Shown: in pieces, positions 33,439 through 42,902 of the stretch
How the letters are laid out: every line of letters begins with the position of its first letter
Position numbering within the stretch: the stretch's first letter is position 1
NCBI GenBank assembly: GCA_046349935.1
Contig: JAXMBK010000015.1
Location: 62,001-126,000, forward strand
DNA length: 64,000 nt
From: CAIXSC01 sp046349935
GTDB taxonomy: Bacteria; Planctomycetota; Planctomycetia; Pirellulales; Pirellulaceae
Direction: 5' to 3'
Position numbers and translations under genes: made by a program
The notes under the pieces: generated by a model
What the model saw: only the letters and a program-made list of their open reading frames with translations
Told to the model about the DNA's origin: nothing
The model's database searches: none

Positions 33439-34893
33439 ATGAAGACGACGGCGATGTGGGCGAAGAAGCATCGAAAATGGCTGCTGATCGGGGCCGGATT
33501 GCTGGTCGCCGTTCTGGCTGGCTACCAGTGGCTGTTCGGCGACGAGAGTCAGCACGCGCCGATTGAGCTGATCGTGAGCCCCGGCTCGCCGCTTACTTCG
33601 CGTCATTACCTGGCCGACCTCTTTGCACGCCACTCGCGCACGCACGGCGTCCGGGCCCATTTGGTCGAAACCAAAGGATCGGAAGAGACGCTCGATCGAC
33701 TCGAGAGAGGGACAATCGATGTCGGCTTCATTTCGGGCGGCTTTCGCCATCCTGAGCATTGCCGCACGGTTCAGTTGGCGACGGTCGGCGCCGAACCACT
33801 GCACTTTCTCGTCAAGCCAGAACTGGCGCTCGGCACCGCCATGGACGGTTTGTCTGTTTTGCGCGGCAAACGCGTCCACGTGGGCATCCAGGGGAGCGGC
33901 GTGTTCGCACTCTCCACCGAACTGTTGGCCATGGCCGGTCTCAAACCGCGCGATGAAGACGGAACGGGCGACTACGAACAACTCGAACTCTCCCACGACG
34001 AACTCTGGGCGCTGGTCCGAGCCGTCGACACGGCGGCAGACGCTGCCGAACGCAAGCGAATGCTAGATAATCTGCCCGACGCGATCTTCTTGCTTCATCC
34101 GCTGCCTGCGGTCACAGCGACGGAACTGATGGAGGCGGGCTACGCTTTGCGTCCCTTGCCGTATGCCGAGTCGTTCAAAGTGCATGGGGCGCGGGCGAGC
34201 GGCGAGGAGTCGTTCCGTATCGAGCGACGGTTGGTGCGGTCGATGAAGATCCCGGCGTGCACGTATGGATTGGCGCCCGCCAATCCCGTAAACGATGTGG
34301 AAACGATCGGCGTCTCGACGATCGTCGTCGCCCGTCCCGACCTCCCCAGCGACACGTTTCACCGTCTGATCAAGACGTTGTACGAAAGCCCATTCGCCAG
34401 CGACGTCCCTCCGCCGGAACTCAGCGCACTCCACTTTGAATACGCGGCGCCCGCCAGCTTGCAGTGGTACTTTGAAAGTCGTTCGCCGGTCGTTCTGCGC
34501 GACTTCGTCGAGACGGTGCAAAACGGCCTGAGCGTCTTTGGTGCGTTCAGCGCGGGCGTGTTCACCGTTTATGGATATTACCGACGACGACGCGGGCGCA
34601 GCGCCGAAACCTACGCCGCGGAAATCGGCGCCCTCGAACACGCCGTTTTTGATCTGACGCACGTCCATCCTCGGACGGTGGACACGTTGGAGTCGCTGCA
34701 ACGCTGCGAGTCGGAACTGGCCCACATCAAGCGTCGGCTGCTGGAAGACTACACGCACGGCCGCCTTCCCGGAGACCATGTTTTCTCGAGCCTCTTGTCG
34801 CTCATCAGCGACGCCCGCGCATCGATCGTCAAGAATGAAGCAGCGCTAGAGCGAGAGCTTTCGTCTCGTCGACCGCGTCGCGCGGCTGGTTGA
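33439..34893 (+). CDS. Membrane-tethered TAXI-type solute-binding protein with cytoplasmic coiled coil
   Basis: This 484-residue protein starts at ATG 33439 behind AAGGAGGG. TM helix 1 spans about residues 13-31 (KWLLIGAGLLVAVLAGYQW). The periplasmic part is a TAXI/NMT1-like binding domain of about 300 residues (VSPGSPLTSRHYLADL, RGTIDVGFISGGF, GKRVHVGIQGSGVFALSTEL, IGVSTIVVARPDLP). A second TM helix lies at about 364-384 (LSVFGAFSAGVFTVYGYY), with RRRRGR next to it, followed by a helical, coiled-coil-like tail. Ordinary TAXI receptors are soluble partners of TRAP permeases, and no permease gene lies in this window. A sensor or scaffold role is possible. Ligand unknown. Confidence 0.82.
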   Translation: MKTTAMWAKKHRKWLLIGAGLLVAVLAGYQWLFGDESQHAPIELIVSPGSPLTSRHYLADLFARHSRTHGVRAHLVETKGSEETLDRLERGTIDVGFISGGFRHPEHCRTVQLATVGAEPLHFLVKPELALGTAMDGLSVLRGKRVHVGIQGSGVFALSTELLAMAGLKPRDEDGTGDYEQLELSHDELWALVRAVDTAADAAERKRMLDNLPDAIFLLHPLPAVTATELMEAGYALRPLPYAESFKVHGARASGEESFRIERRLVRSMKIPACTYGLAPANPVNDVETIGVSTIVVARPDLPSDTFHRLIKTLYESPFASDVPPPELSALHFEYAAPASLQWYFESRSPVVLRDFVETVQNGLSVFGAFSAGVFTVYGYYRRRRGRSAETYAAEIGALEHAVFDLTHVHPRTVDTLESLQRCESELAHIKRRLLEDYTHGRLPGDHVFSSLLSLISDARASIVKNEAALERELSSRRPRRAAG

Positions 34894-35022
34894 AATCAAC
34901 TCGCGCCGCCCGCATACTACGCCCCGCACCCACGACGGGCGGCGATCGCACCTCAAGTTGTGCCTCGCCTCGTTCCTACCAAGTTACGCGGGATCGGTGC
35001 GCCCGCGGCGGGAGTCGGCAGC

Positions 35023-36057
35023 ATGCGAGCAAGCGGGACGAATTGGGCGTTTGGAAAGTGGGCGGCGATCGCAGCGACGGTCGCCGCGGCATTGACGACG
35101 GCGGCTGGTGCGGCAGCGGCCGAGCCGGCCAAACCGGTGCGGATGGGTGCGGGCGTTATGACTTTCGACACGGTTCCCGGTTGGGGACTGCGCCCCGACG
35201 GCCAGTCGGCGCTCGGCCCCACTCACGGCGGCGTGGTCGTCGACAAGGAAGGGAACATCTTCACCAGCGCCAACAAGGGCGTCGTCGTCTTTTCCCCCGA
35301 CGGCAAGGTGATCAAGGAGTACTTGGGCGAACCGTACACGATGCTGCACGACATCGAAATCCGCGAGGAAGACGGCGTTGAATTCATCTATGGCGCTCGC
35401 AACGCGGCCGCGGAAGGCATCAAGTTCAACGCCCGCTCGGGCGAAGTCGCCCTACGTCTCCCGTTCCCTAAAGAATCGGGACTCAATCTGACCAAGTTCA
35501 GCCCCACGGCGATCACGGTAGCGCCGAACGGCGACATCTTCTTGTCGGACGGCTACGCCAGCAATCACGTTTTCAAGTTCGACAAGACGGGCAAGTACCT
35601 CAAGCACTTCGGCGTCAAAGGGAACGGCCTCAAGGAATTCAACACGGCCCACGGCATGACGCTCGATACGCGCTACACCCCGCCTCGCCTCTTGATCTGC
35701 GATCGCAATCACGAACCCAAAGGTCGGTTGCTGCATTACGATCTCGATGGAAATTACCTTGACGAAGTGGTCACCGGCCTCGGCATGCCCACCTCGGCCG
35801 CCGTCCAAGGGGATTACGTTTCGGTCCCAGATCTCCACGGGCGACTCGTCATCCTCGACAAGAACAACACCATCTGCGCCGTGCTCGGCCATAACCCCGA
35901 CCCGGGCAAACGGATGAACTTCAACATCCCGCAGGATCAGTGGATCGAAGGGATCTTCTCCGGCACACACGGTTCCTATTGGGACAAAGAGGGCAACCTC
36001 TACATCCAAGATTGGAACGTCTCGGGCCGCATCATGAAGCTGGTGCGCGTCAAGTAA
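35023..36057 (+). CDS. Exported NHL-repeat six-bladed beta-propeller protein
   Basis: ATG 35023 (344 residues) is preferred because GGGAG precedes it. A GTG at 34960 would add 21 residues. The export signal is WAAIAATVAAALTTAAGAAA. The mature domain has repeated blade motifs (GGVVVDKEGNIFTSANKGVV, AITVAPNGDIFLSDGYASNH, VFKFDKTGKYLKHFGVKG, AHGMTLDTRYTPPRLLICDR). Homologous propellers are often fused to or encoded near secreted planctomycete proteins. Enzymatic activity (peptidyl-glycine lyase or lactonase type) cannot be claimed. The 3' end overlaps the convergent small membrane protein gene by 8 bp. Confidence 0.85.
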   Translation: MRASGTNWAFGKWAAIAATVAAALTTAAGAAAAEPAKPVRMGAGVMTFDTVPGWGLRPDGQSALGPTHGGVVVDKEGNIFTSANKGVVVFSPDGKVIKEYLGEPYTMLHDIEIREEDGVEFIYGARNAAAEGIKFNARSGEVALRLPFPKESGLNLTKFSPTAITVAPNGDIFLSDGYASNHVFKFDKTGKYLKHFGVKGNGLKEFNTAHGMTLDTRYTPPRLLICDRNHEPKGRLLHYDLDGNYLDEVVTGLGMPTSAAVQGDYVSVPDLHGRLVILDKNNTICAVLGHNPDPGKRMNFNIPQDQWIEGIFSGTHGSYWDKEGNLYIQDWNVSGRIMKLVRVK

Positions 36058-36493
36058 CGACGCCCTGCGGAAGCTGCGAAAGCAAAATCGCCGCTCGCAA
36101 CGTCCAGGCCGCGGTGCGCACCCAATTGGTGCGCACCAAGCGGCGGATGACCGCGTCGTCGCGCCCCGACAGCAAGCGGCGATGCAAAGGGACCTGCACC
36201 CAGGCCGTCGAACACCAAATGACGGCCAACAGCGCGAGCGCGGTCAAGTCTGGCCACCGCGTCAAGCGTTGCGGATGGTGTACGACCAGAGCAGCGGCGG
36301 CGAGCAGTTCGATGAACATAGGCGGCGCCACCACCCAGGTCGTTCGCGATTGATGCCGCTGCGCATAGACGATCGACTCCGCGGCGCCCACCTGTGCAAA
36401 CAGTGGATAGTGCACGACTTGAACGAACCAAATCAGTCCCGTCATGAACAATGCGGCGCTCAGTTGGCAAAGAAACAGCGAGTAATCGTCCAC
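36050..36493 (-). CDS. Small four-helix integral membrane protein, unknown function
   Basis: This 147-residue protein has four predicted TM segments: about 7-30 (LSAALFMTGLIWFVQVVHYP), 55-73 (APPMFIELLAAAALVVHH), 82-102 (LTALALLAVIWCSTAW) and 125-142. Conserved-looking residues in and near the first helix (FVQVVHYPLF) and QRHQSRTTWVV suggest a true family, but it is not one I can name. The gene converges on the NHL gene with an 8-bp overlap. Confidence 0.72.
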   Translation of the reverse strand: MDDYSLFLCQLSAALFMTGLIWFVQVVHYPLFAQVGAAESIVYAQRHQSRTTWVVAPPMFIELLAAAALVVHHPQRLTRWPDLTALALLAVIWCSTAWVQVPLHRRLLSGRDDAVIRRLVRTNWVRTAAWTLRAAILLSQLPQGVVT

Positions 36494-36586
36494 GGGTGAT
36501 GACCGTTAAGGTTGTTGGCGGCGTCCGGTTAATGCCAAGGAGCGGCAATTCGCCCTCGCACCACGTTTCTACCTGAGTGGATCTCC

Positions 36587-37012
36587 ATGTCGACGCCCGC
36601 TTCCCCGACTCGCTCTTCCCCGACGACTCCCCGGTGGATGAAGCCCGTCCTGCTGGTCGCAGGCGTTTACAATCTGGCTTGGGGGGCGTTTGCGGTGCTG
36701 CTGCCGGTCCAACCCTTCGAGTGGATTGGTATGGCGCCGCCGAACTATCCGAGCCTCTGGCAATGCATCGGCATGATAGTGGGCGTCTACGGGATCGGCT
36801 ACGCAATCGCCGCCTTCGATCCCGTCCGACATTGGCCCATCGTGCTCGTGGGGCTGCTCGGTAAAATCTTCGGTCCGATCGGATTCCTCTGGACCGCCTC
36901 GCGCGGCGAACTCCCCTGGATGGCCGGCGCAACGATCCTCACCAACGACATCGCCTGGTGGATCCCCTTCGCCCTCATCCTCCTCCACGTCTGGAAGTCA
37001 GAGCAACGCTAA
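36587..37012 (+). CDS. Small four-helix integral membrane protein, unknown function
   Basis: This 141-residue protein has a Ser/Thr/Pro-rich N-terminus and four hydrophobic helices: LLVAGVYNLAWGAFAVLL, WQCIGMIVGVYGIGYAIAAF, WPIVLVGLLGKIFGPIGFLW and ILTNDIAWWIPFALILLHVW. The Trp/Gly-rich helix pattern with a short KIFGPIG loop resembles small planctomycete membrane proteins of unassigned function. It stands alone, and a GC-rich hairpin directly follows the stop. Confidence 0.72.
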   Translation: MSTPASPTRSSPTTPRWMKPVLLVAGVYNLAWGAFAVLLPVQPFEWIGMAPPNYPSLWQCIGMIVGVYGIGYAIAAFDPVRHWPIVLVGLLGKIFGPIGFLWTASRGELPWMAGATILTNDIAWWIPFALILLHVWKSEQR

Positions 37013-37013
37013 C

Positions 37014-37038
37014 CTCCCCCGACCTCGTGTCGGGGGAG
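37014..37038 (+). terminator. Hairpin immediately after a stop codon
   Basis: CTCCCCCGAC (37014-37023) pairs perfectly with GTCGGGGGAG (37029-37038) around a 5-base loop, two bases after the stop of the membrane protein gene. There is no T-run, so a rho-independent terminator is not proven. It may equally be a short intergenic repeat. Confidence 0.5.
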
Positions 37039-37111
37039 CAGCGAACGCGCAGCGAACTGAGGGCGGGGGTGCGGCGAATGTGCGGCGAATACGGAGCGTG
37101 CTGCACTTGGT

Positions 37112-37166
37112 CGCAGGCTGGAAGCCCGCGCTACGGATGGTCGCAGGCTGGATGCCCGCGCTACGG
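37112..37166. repeat. Tandem pair of dispersed palindromic repeats (GC variant)
   Basis: Two copies 30 bp apart, CGCAGGCTGGAAGCCCGCG and CGCAGGCTGGATGCCCGCG, each followed by CTACGGATGG. CTA at 37161-37163 in the second copy is the TAG stop of the beta-helix gene. Confidence 0.85.
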
Positions 37167-39905
37167 ATGGTTGCTCAACTGGAGGTCGTCCAGGTAGAAG
37201 GTGGTGGACTTTTGAGCTTGGCTAATGAAGCCGAGCCAGTCGAGCGACTTCCATGCGGACGAGGGCAACGGAAGGTCGCGCCACAGGACCGGCGCTTGGC
37301 CGGGGATGGCGGTTTGCAGCGACCATGTTCCGGTCGAGTCGACGCCGATGCCCGCGGTGATCGTCAGTCGCACCCACTGGCCGGAGGGAATGGCCAGCGA
37401 ACGGCCGCCGGCGGACAACCGCCCCTCTTTGATTTGCAGCGATGGACCGGCGTGATAGGGCTGCGCCGCGTTGCGCCATTCGTGTTGAAAGTGCGTGTCG
37501 GGCGCCGTCCAAACGGAAAATTCGCAGGTCGTCACGCCGGCCGCGTGACGCGGCGTGAAATGAAAGTGTGGATTGAACGCCGCGCGCAGGCCGGCGGCAT
37601 CGGTCACTTTCAGACTGCGCCGCCCCGACGAAGCCCGCTCGTCAGTCGTCTCGACCACGTCCCCCTTCTTCTCGACGCTCACGTGCGCTTTGCGCGGCGG
37701 CGTCCCCACCGCTCGTCGCTCGAAGTCTTCGGACAGAGTCAGCGGAACCGCTGACGGCAACGACGGCGGCGTTTCGAAGGGAGGGTACGTCGTCGACTCG
37801 GCCAACCGTTTCCATTCGTCGTCGCCATACACGCCCGCACGACGGGGATCGAACGGCTTGAACCCCAACTCCAGCGCCGGCGAGTCCGGCGGCAACGTAA
37901 AGTCATCCCGCTCGGGCGCGACGAAGCGCGGGTCGGCGATCCGCGAATGCACGTCCTTTCCCGACTTCTGCCAGTCGGCCAGCGACATCCCCAGGAACGT
38001 CACCGGTTCGCCGGCCGAGTTCCAATACAGATTTCGATCCAACACGACCTGATCATCTTTCCAATTGCTGGCCAATAGCGGGCCCGTTTTCCAGATCACG
38101 ATGTTGTTCGTGAACCGAAACGACACGTGCGGCTCGACTCGAGTGCGTTGCAGTTGTTGGTCGCTCGCATCCGCGAAAATGTTGTTGCGCACGAGATTCT
38201 CGCGACCGTAATGCTGGTGATATCCGCCCGACTTGGTGCGATACACCAGATTGTTCTCGAGCACGATGCCGGTGCTCCCCTCGTCGTTGTACAGCCCCCA
38301 GCCGCCATAGCCCCACGCCCGCACGTCATGCACGCGGTTGTTGCTGACCGTCGTGCCTTCGGACGGCCCCAACGTGTACACGGCCCCCATGTCGCTCAAG
38401 AGGCCCCATCCCAGGTGGTGAATATGGTTGAAGTCGATCACATTCCGCTGGGCGAGACTTTCGGCGTAACCCCAACGCCAACCCACGGAGATTCCCGTGT
38501 AATACAGATCGGCGATCTCGTTGTGCGTGACGCGATTGTCGCCCGACTGTCCGATCCACACGCCGACCGCACACGGAAAAACTCGTCCGCCGTGACGCAC
38601 AATGTTGTTGTCGACGACCACGTGATGCGTTCGTTCCTCCTCTTTCGCGGCGATCCCTGCCTCGCCGATTCGAATGCCGCCGGCGCCAAAGTCATGCAGA
38701 TGGCAGCGAGTCACCGTGCAGTGCTGGCAACCGCGACGAAACCACACGCCATACAGTCCAAAGTGCGCTAACTCGCAGCGGTCCAGTTGGACGTGTCGCG
38801 CGCCATCGGCCTGAAAGACGGCTTCGATCGGCGCCGCGGCTTGCGCCGGCTCGAAACCGGTCGACGGCGTAAGCCACTGACCGTGTTGGAAGCTCAGCCC
38901 TGAAAACGTTAGGTGCTCGACGAACTTTCCCTCCGCTGGCCGTCCCTCCAATCGCACGAAGCGTTCCGTTCGCGGCGCCGTCGCGACCGCCGTCTCCAGC
39001 GACTCGCCGGCGCGTGGCTTGTAATACAACGTCCCTCGCCGACTCAAGAACCATTCGCCGGGTGCGTCGAGCGCCGCGGCATAGTTCTCCAAATGGAAGC
39101 CAGTCTTTTCATCCCATGAATTCCAGGGCTTCATGCCTTCGCCCGACACCGTGAAAGCGCCGCGCGCCACATCGACGGCGTCGAGGAATCGGCGCGTGTT
39201 GTCCCACTTGTGAAACGCCACCATCTGGACGTCGTGCAACTCTTCGGCGGACAAACCGCGGAGCGTCGCCAGGTGCTCCGGCGGCGTCGTCACGGTTTGC
39301 GTCGCTCTCTTCGCTCGTCGACCGCCCTGCCCGTCGGCGCGTTCGTCCACCGACTCGTCGACGTCGGTCATGTAGTAGAAGAATTGATTCGGCGTGCGGG
39401 CCCGAGTCGCTCGGACGCCGTCGACCCACAGTTGCTCGAAGTACCACTTCCCCGCGCGCACTTCCGGAATGTCGAGCGTCCAGAGGCCTCGTTCGCCGGC
39501 TTGAAAACGCCCCAAAATGCGACCGCCTGAAAAGACCGGATGGGCGCCGGCCGCCGCCGCGTACCGAATCGGCGCCTCCGCCGACCCCGAATCCTCGGGA
39601 CGGAACACCACGACGTCGGACAGTTCATATCGCCCCGTCGCACACTCCACCTGAATCGCCGCCGCCGGCATTGTGGAGCGCAGGCGCCGCACCGCGCGCC
39701 GAGCGCCGTCCAGCGATGCGAGCGGTCCGTCGGTTCGAGAGGCGTTCGGCCGCGCGAGCGATCCAGTCCAAGCGTCATTGCCGTCCGGCGCGACATGCAG
39801 CGTTCGCAATTCGACTGCGTTCGCCGCGCCACTGACGCTCCACCACATCCAGAGGGCGGCGACGCAGACAGTCCAGCGAGCCCAGGGGCATTGGTACGGT
39901 TTCAT
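37161..39905 (-). CDS. Secreted right-handed beta-helix protein (polysaccharide-lyase-like)
   Basis: This 914-residue protein starts at ATG 39905. The frame upstream of this overlaps the transporter gene and is not coding. The signal is VCVAALWMWWSVSGAANA, followed by the usual start of pectate-lyase-superfamily proteins (TLHVAPDGNDAWTGS, LASLDGARRAVRRLR). Residues about 290-620 form a parallel beta-helix with many Asn-ladder turns (FSGLSFQHGQ, VVVDNNIVRHGG, NRVTHNEIADLYYTGISVG, VIDFNHIHHLGWG, VLENNLVYRTKSGGYH). The last 170 residues form a LamG-like sandwich (SSGRRSLKVTDAAG, FSVWTAPDTHFQHEW, FYLDDLQLSNH). Likely acts on or binds an extracellular polysaccharide. The substrate is not readable. 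Confidence 0.88.
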   Translation of the reverse strand: MKPYQCPWARWTVCVAALWMWWSVSGAANAVELRTLHVAPDGNDAWTGSLARPNASRTDGPLASLDGARRAVRRLRSTMPAAAIQVECATGRYELSDVVVFRPEDSGSAEAPIRYAAAAGAHPVFSGGRILGRFQAGERGLWTLDIPEVRAGKWYFEQLWVDGVRATRARTPNQFFYYMTDVDESVDERADGQGGRRAKRATQTVTTPPEHLATLRGLSAEELHDVQMVAFHKWDNTRRFLDAVDVARGAFTVSGEGMKPWNSWDEKTGFHLENYAAALDAPGEWFLSRRGTLYYKPRAGESLETAVATAPRTERFVRLEGRPAEGKFVEHLTFSGLSFQHGQWLTPSTGFEPAQAAAPIEAVFQADGARHVQLDRCELAHFGLYGVWFRRGCQHCTVTRCHLHDFGAGGIRIGEAGIAAKEEERTHHVVVDNNIVRHGGRVFPCAVGVWIGQSGDNRVTHNEIADLYYTGISVGWRWGYAESLAQRNVIDFNHIHHLGWGLLSDMGAVYTLGPSEGTTVSNNRVHDVRAWGYGGWGLYNDEGSTGIVLENNLVYRTKSGGYHQHYGRENLVRNNIFADASDQQLQRTRVEPHVSFRFTNNIVIWKTGPLLASNWKDDQVVLDRNLYWNSAGEPVTFLGMSLADWQKSGKDVHSRIADPRFVAPERDDFTLPPDSPALELGFKPFDPRRAGVYGDDEWKRLAESTTYPPFETPPSLPSAVPLTLSEDFERRAVGTPPRKAHVSVEKKGDVVETTDERASSGRRSLKVTDAAGLRAAFNPHFHFTPRHAAGVTTCEFSVWTAPDTHFQHEWRNAAQPYHAGPSLQIKEGRLSAGGRSLAIPSGQWVRLTITAGIGVDSTGTWSLQTAIPGQAPVLWRDLPLPSSAWKSLDWLGFISQAQKSTTFYLDDLQLSNHP

Positions 39906-39946
39906 CCGGCGATTCCTTATCTCGCAGTCGTTCGATTTCGTATGGC

Positions 39947-40834
39947 TCACGTGCGCCGCCGATAAATGGCCCACGCGACGCCGCCCAGCACCAACCCGGT
40001 CGACAGCGCCAGCGTTGTCGAAAACGATTCGCGCAGAAACGCGACGCCTCCCAGTGCGGCGAGGACTGGCACGGACAATTGGACGAGCGCCGCGCGCGTC
40101 GCCGACAAACCACGCAGCGCCGCGTACCACACAACGTACCCCAAACCGGAAGTCGCCGCGCCGGAGATCACCGCCAGCAAGGCGCCGCGCATCAGTTCCT
40201 CCTGCCCCGTCGCGACGCCGAGCGGCAACCGGCCGCTCCACCACATCCAAGGGAGCGCGAGCAGCGATGCACGTAGAAAGTTGCCCGCAGTCGCTCCCGT
40301 GGGGTCGGTCGTCCCGCGACCTCGCAAGGAGTAGACGCCCCACGCTGCGCCGGCGAGCATCATCGCGGCCGCACTGGACCACGGCGGCGGCGCGAGCTTC
40401 GGGGCCAAGAGGACTCCCAGTCCGACGCCCGCCGCGGCGAATCCCAGCCACTCGGCGCGCCGCGGTCGTTCGCCTCGCAACACGGCCCAGGCCACCATCG
40501 TCGTTTGGACTGATCCGAACAACAGCAGCGCCCCGGTTCCGGCCGTCATGCCTTGATACGCCCACGAAAAACCGGCCGCGTACACGAACAGGGCGGCGGC
40601 CGCCGTCCAGGAGCCGGCCAGCCGGGGACCGCCCGCCGGCTGACGCCGCACCACGACGATGGCCAGCAACACGACGGCGCCGGCGACCAAGCGGATTCCG
40701 GTGAACGTCGCCGGATCAAGGGCTCCCGCCGACAAGGCTTGGCGGCACAGCAGCGAATTGCCGGCGAACGCGATCAAGGACGCGACGGTCGCCGCCGCGA
40801 CCCACGTCGAGGGCCATGGTGCTTGCGACGTCAC
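39947..40834 (-). CDS. EamA/DMT-family transporter
   Basis: This 295-residue protein starts at GTG 40834 with GGGAGG seven bases upstream. A longer frame would run into the tRNA gene and is rejected. Ten hydrophobic segments in two EamA-like halves are visible: first half TWVAAATVASLIAFAGNSLL, FVYAAGFSWAYQGMTAGTGA, GLGVLLAPKL; second half AMMLAGAAWGVYSLRG, ALVQLSVPVLAALGGVAFLR, LVLGGVAWAIYRR. DMT proteins usually export amino acids or other small metabolites. Tandem with the beta-helix gene 41 bp downstream, which may share its transcript. Confidence 0.87.
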   Translation of the reverse strand: MTSQAPWPSTWVAAATVASLIAFAGNSLLCRQALSAGALDPATFTGIRLVAGAVVLLAIVVVRRQPAGGPRLAGSWTAAAALFVYAAGFSWAYQGMTAGTGALLLFGSVQTTMVAWAVLRGERPRRAEWLGFAAAGVGLGVLLAPKLAPPPWSSAAAMMLAGAAWGVYSLRGRGTTDPTGATAGNFLRASLLALPWMWWSGRLPLGVATGQEELMRGALLAVISGAATSGLGYVVWYAALRGLSATRAALVQLSVPVLAALGGVAFLRESFSTTLALSTGLVLGGVAWAIYRRRT

Positions 40835-40934
40835 TACAAGGCCTCCCTGACTGCCGAGCGACGACGCTTCAAGTCGAGTCGGCGCGTAAAAAAAGGACCC
40901 ACAGCAGCGCCGTAAGTCCTTGAGCGAACACGAG

Positions 40935-41018
<84 letters not shown>

Positions 41019-41093
41019 AGCGCGAAAGTTAGGGGAGCAACGCAGGCGTTTCCCCCCGAGGATGTTCCAAGTCTAGGCAATTCAGTTCGGCCG

Positions 41094-42701
41094 TCAAGGC
41101 GTCGACCGACGATGGATCGCGAGGATGGCGGTCGGCTCGACTTGATCTTCGCCCGCCTGTTCGGCGCTTAGTTTGAGCCCCTCCACCAGCGCTGCGGCGC
41201 CGGCGTGGACTCGCGTCCGAACGATGTCGGCGACCTGCAGGGCGTCGAGCGAAAACCGGGCGGTTCGCACCCCCAACAAATCGTCGATCCGCCCGCCTCG
41301 TCCCTGCCAAGTCGGCGTTTCAAATCCCGAATCACGGGCGTCGCCCGAGGGCAACGCGGCGCCCAACAGCATGAGCGTCTCTCCCGCCTCGAGCCGATGA
41401 CGTCGCAGCCGGAACGACACGTCGGGCGTCTCCCCCAACCGCTCCATCCCCGGCTCAATCCACTCGTGCGACGCGGCGCGCACCACCAGCGCCCCGACGT
41501 CGCCGGTCGCCACCAATTCGACCTCCCCCGTCTCGGGCGTCACCGACGCATGGACGAGCGACCCGAGCGAACTGCCGGCCGCGGTCCGCCAAGCGGTGTC
41601 GTTCACGCGCGAGACCAGCCGCCGAGGTCCGCGACAGACGGGTGCGAGCGCCTTCAGCAGCGTTTGCATGGTGACGGCCGACAGGCCCGCGTCGAGCGCC
41701 GCCCCTGGCGCTCGTCCGAGACTCACCACCATCTGCCCCTCCGGCAGCATTTCCCAATCCACGAACTGGCCGCTGAGCTGTTCTGACTGCGGCGTCCATG
41801 CGCCGACATCCCACCCGGCCGCCATCGGCTCGGCCATTGGGACGCGGGCCCGCATCCAACGGCTGGCCAGTTTCCACTGCCGCTGCAACTGCCCCAGTTG
41901 GAACGACTCGCGACACGCCGCATGTCGCTCCAATTCCGCGGCAATTCGCCCCGCCACCACCTCCACGAGATTCAACTGCAGCGGCGTGAATTCGCGCGGC
42001 AAGTCAGCGTACAACCAGAGGGTTCCCAGGGGCGTGGTGGGAGTCGAAATGGGGACGCATACCGCGGCCCCGCACGGTTCGGGCGTTTTCCACTTCAGGC
42101 TATTTCGCGTGTCGTTCATGACGACCGCACGCCCCAACAGCGCCTCCAGATCGGCCGCTTGCCCGCGCAGCCCCCGCGCGGGCGAGAACAAACGGTCGGT
42201 CGACAACCCATAATGGGCTCGCAGCTTCAGCTTGCTCGTCGCGTCATCGAGCAGATAAGCCGCAGCCGCGCGAGTCTGCACGCTTTCCGCGGCCGTCTTC
42301 AACAGCGATTCGAGCCGTCGGCCGAGGGGGCGAGCATCTTCCCGCAACGTCCCGACGGGGATCGCCGACGCCAATTCGGCCTCGCGTTCGACCAACGCCC
42401 GCTGCGCAAGCTCCAAATCGGCGACCACTTTCTGGATCGCTTCCGCCAACGGCTTTACGCGCGCCAGTTCCAACGACGGCAGTTCGCGAGTCGGATCGTT
42501 TACGCGCTCCAGCGTCGGCGCATCCGGCGTCTTGCGGACGCGCCGTCGCAATTCGGTCGGGGCTGACGGCAAGGTCAGGCCCCATCCCGTCGCTTCGGTA
42601 AAGCTCTGGGTGAGTCCAGTGAGCGAAGCGGAGGCGGCCTTCGCTTGAGCGGCCAATTCCTCGACGTGAAGCTTGAGATAGTTCGGGATGGTGCGGGTCA
42701 C
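41094..42701 (-). CDS. GAF-domain protein phosphatase (SpoIIE/PP2C-like)
   Basis: About 535 residues from GTG 42701. The frame upstream is Arg/Pro-rich and unlikely to be translated, but the ribosome binding site at 42701 is weak, so the start is uncertain. An N-terminal helical region with a coiled coil (about 65-130, AEAIQKVVADLELAQRALVE) precedes a GAF domain at about 130-265 (AAAYLLDDATSKLKLRAHYG, AVCVPISTPTTPLGTLWLYA). A C-terminal PPM/SpoIIE-like phosphatase fold follows (AGWDVGAWTPQSEQLSGQFV, GQMVVSLGRAPGAALDAGL, VELVATGDVGALVVR). The classical metal-binding Asp-Gly pairs are poorly kept (DWEMLPEGQ, SLGRAPG), so activity is doubtful. Probably a signalling protein in partner switching or stress control. 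Confidence 0.78.
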   Translation of the reverse strand: MTRTIPNYLKLHVEELAAQAKAASASLTGLTQSFTEATGWGLTLPSAPTELRRRVRKTPDAPTLERVNDPTRELPSLELARVKPLAEAIQKVVADLELAQRALVEREAELASAIPVGTLREDARPLGRRLESLLKTAAESVQTRAAAAYLLDDATSKLKLRAHYGLSTDRLFSPARGLRGQAADLEALLGRAVVMNDTRNSLKWKTPEPCGAAVCVPISTPTTPLGTLWLYADLPREFTPLQLNLVEVVAGRIAAELERHAACRESFQLGQLQRQWKLASRWMRARVPMAEPMAAGWDVGAWTPQSEQLSGQFVDWEMLPEGQMVVSLGRAPGAALDAGLSAVTMQTLLKALAPVCRGPRRLVSRVNDTAWRTAAGSSLGSLVHASVTPETGEVELVATGDVGALVVRAASHEWIEPGMERLGETPDVSFRLRRHRLEAGETLMLLGAALPSGDARDSGFETPTWQGRGGRIDDLLGVRTARFSLDALQVADIVRTRVHAGAAALVEGLKLSAEQAGEDQVEPTAILAIHRRSTP

Positions 42702-42902
42702 GGGGTTGGTTCGCTGCGGGGAGTCGGGGGGGGATTCACGACGGGCTCCCTGCCCCAGTCCTCCCGGCTTCCGTGACCGGCACCCCATTCATCGGCCGAC
42801 CTGCCCCGCTTTATCCATCCCTTTTACTTCTCAGAAAACTTCTGGCCAGGACCGTCGCTTAGCGCAGTCGTCAACGCCTTCCCAGGACGTATAACCGCCG
42901 CG

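Noticed and set aside
39906..40565. N-terminal extension of the beta-helix gene to 40565
   Set aside because: This part lies in another frame of the DMT transporter gene. The signal peptide of the beta-helix protein begins at 39905.
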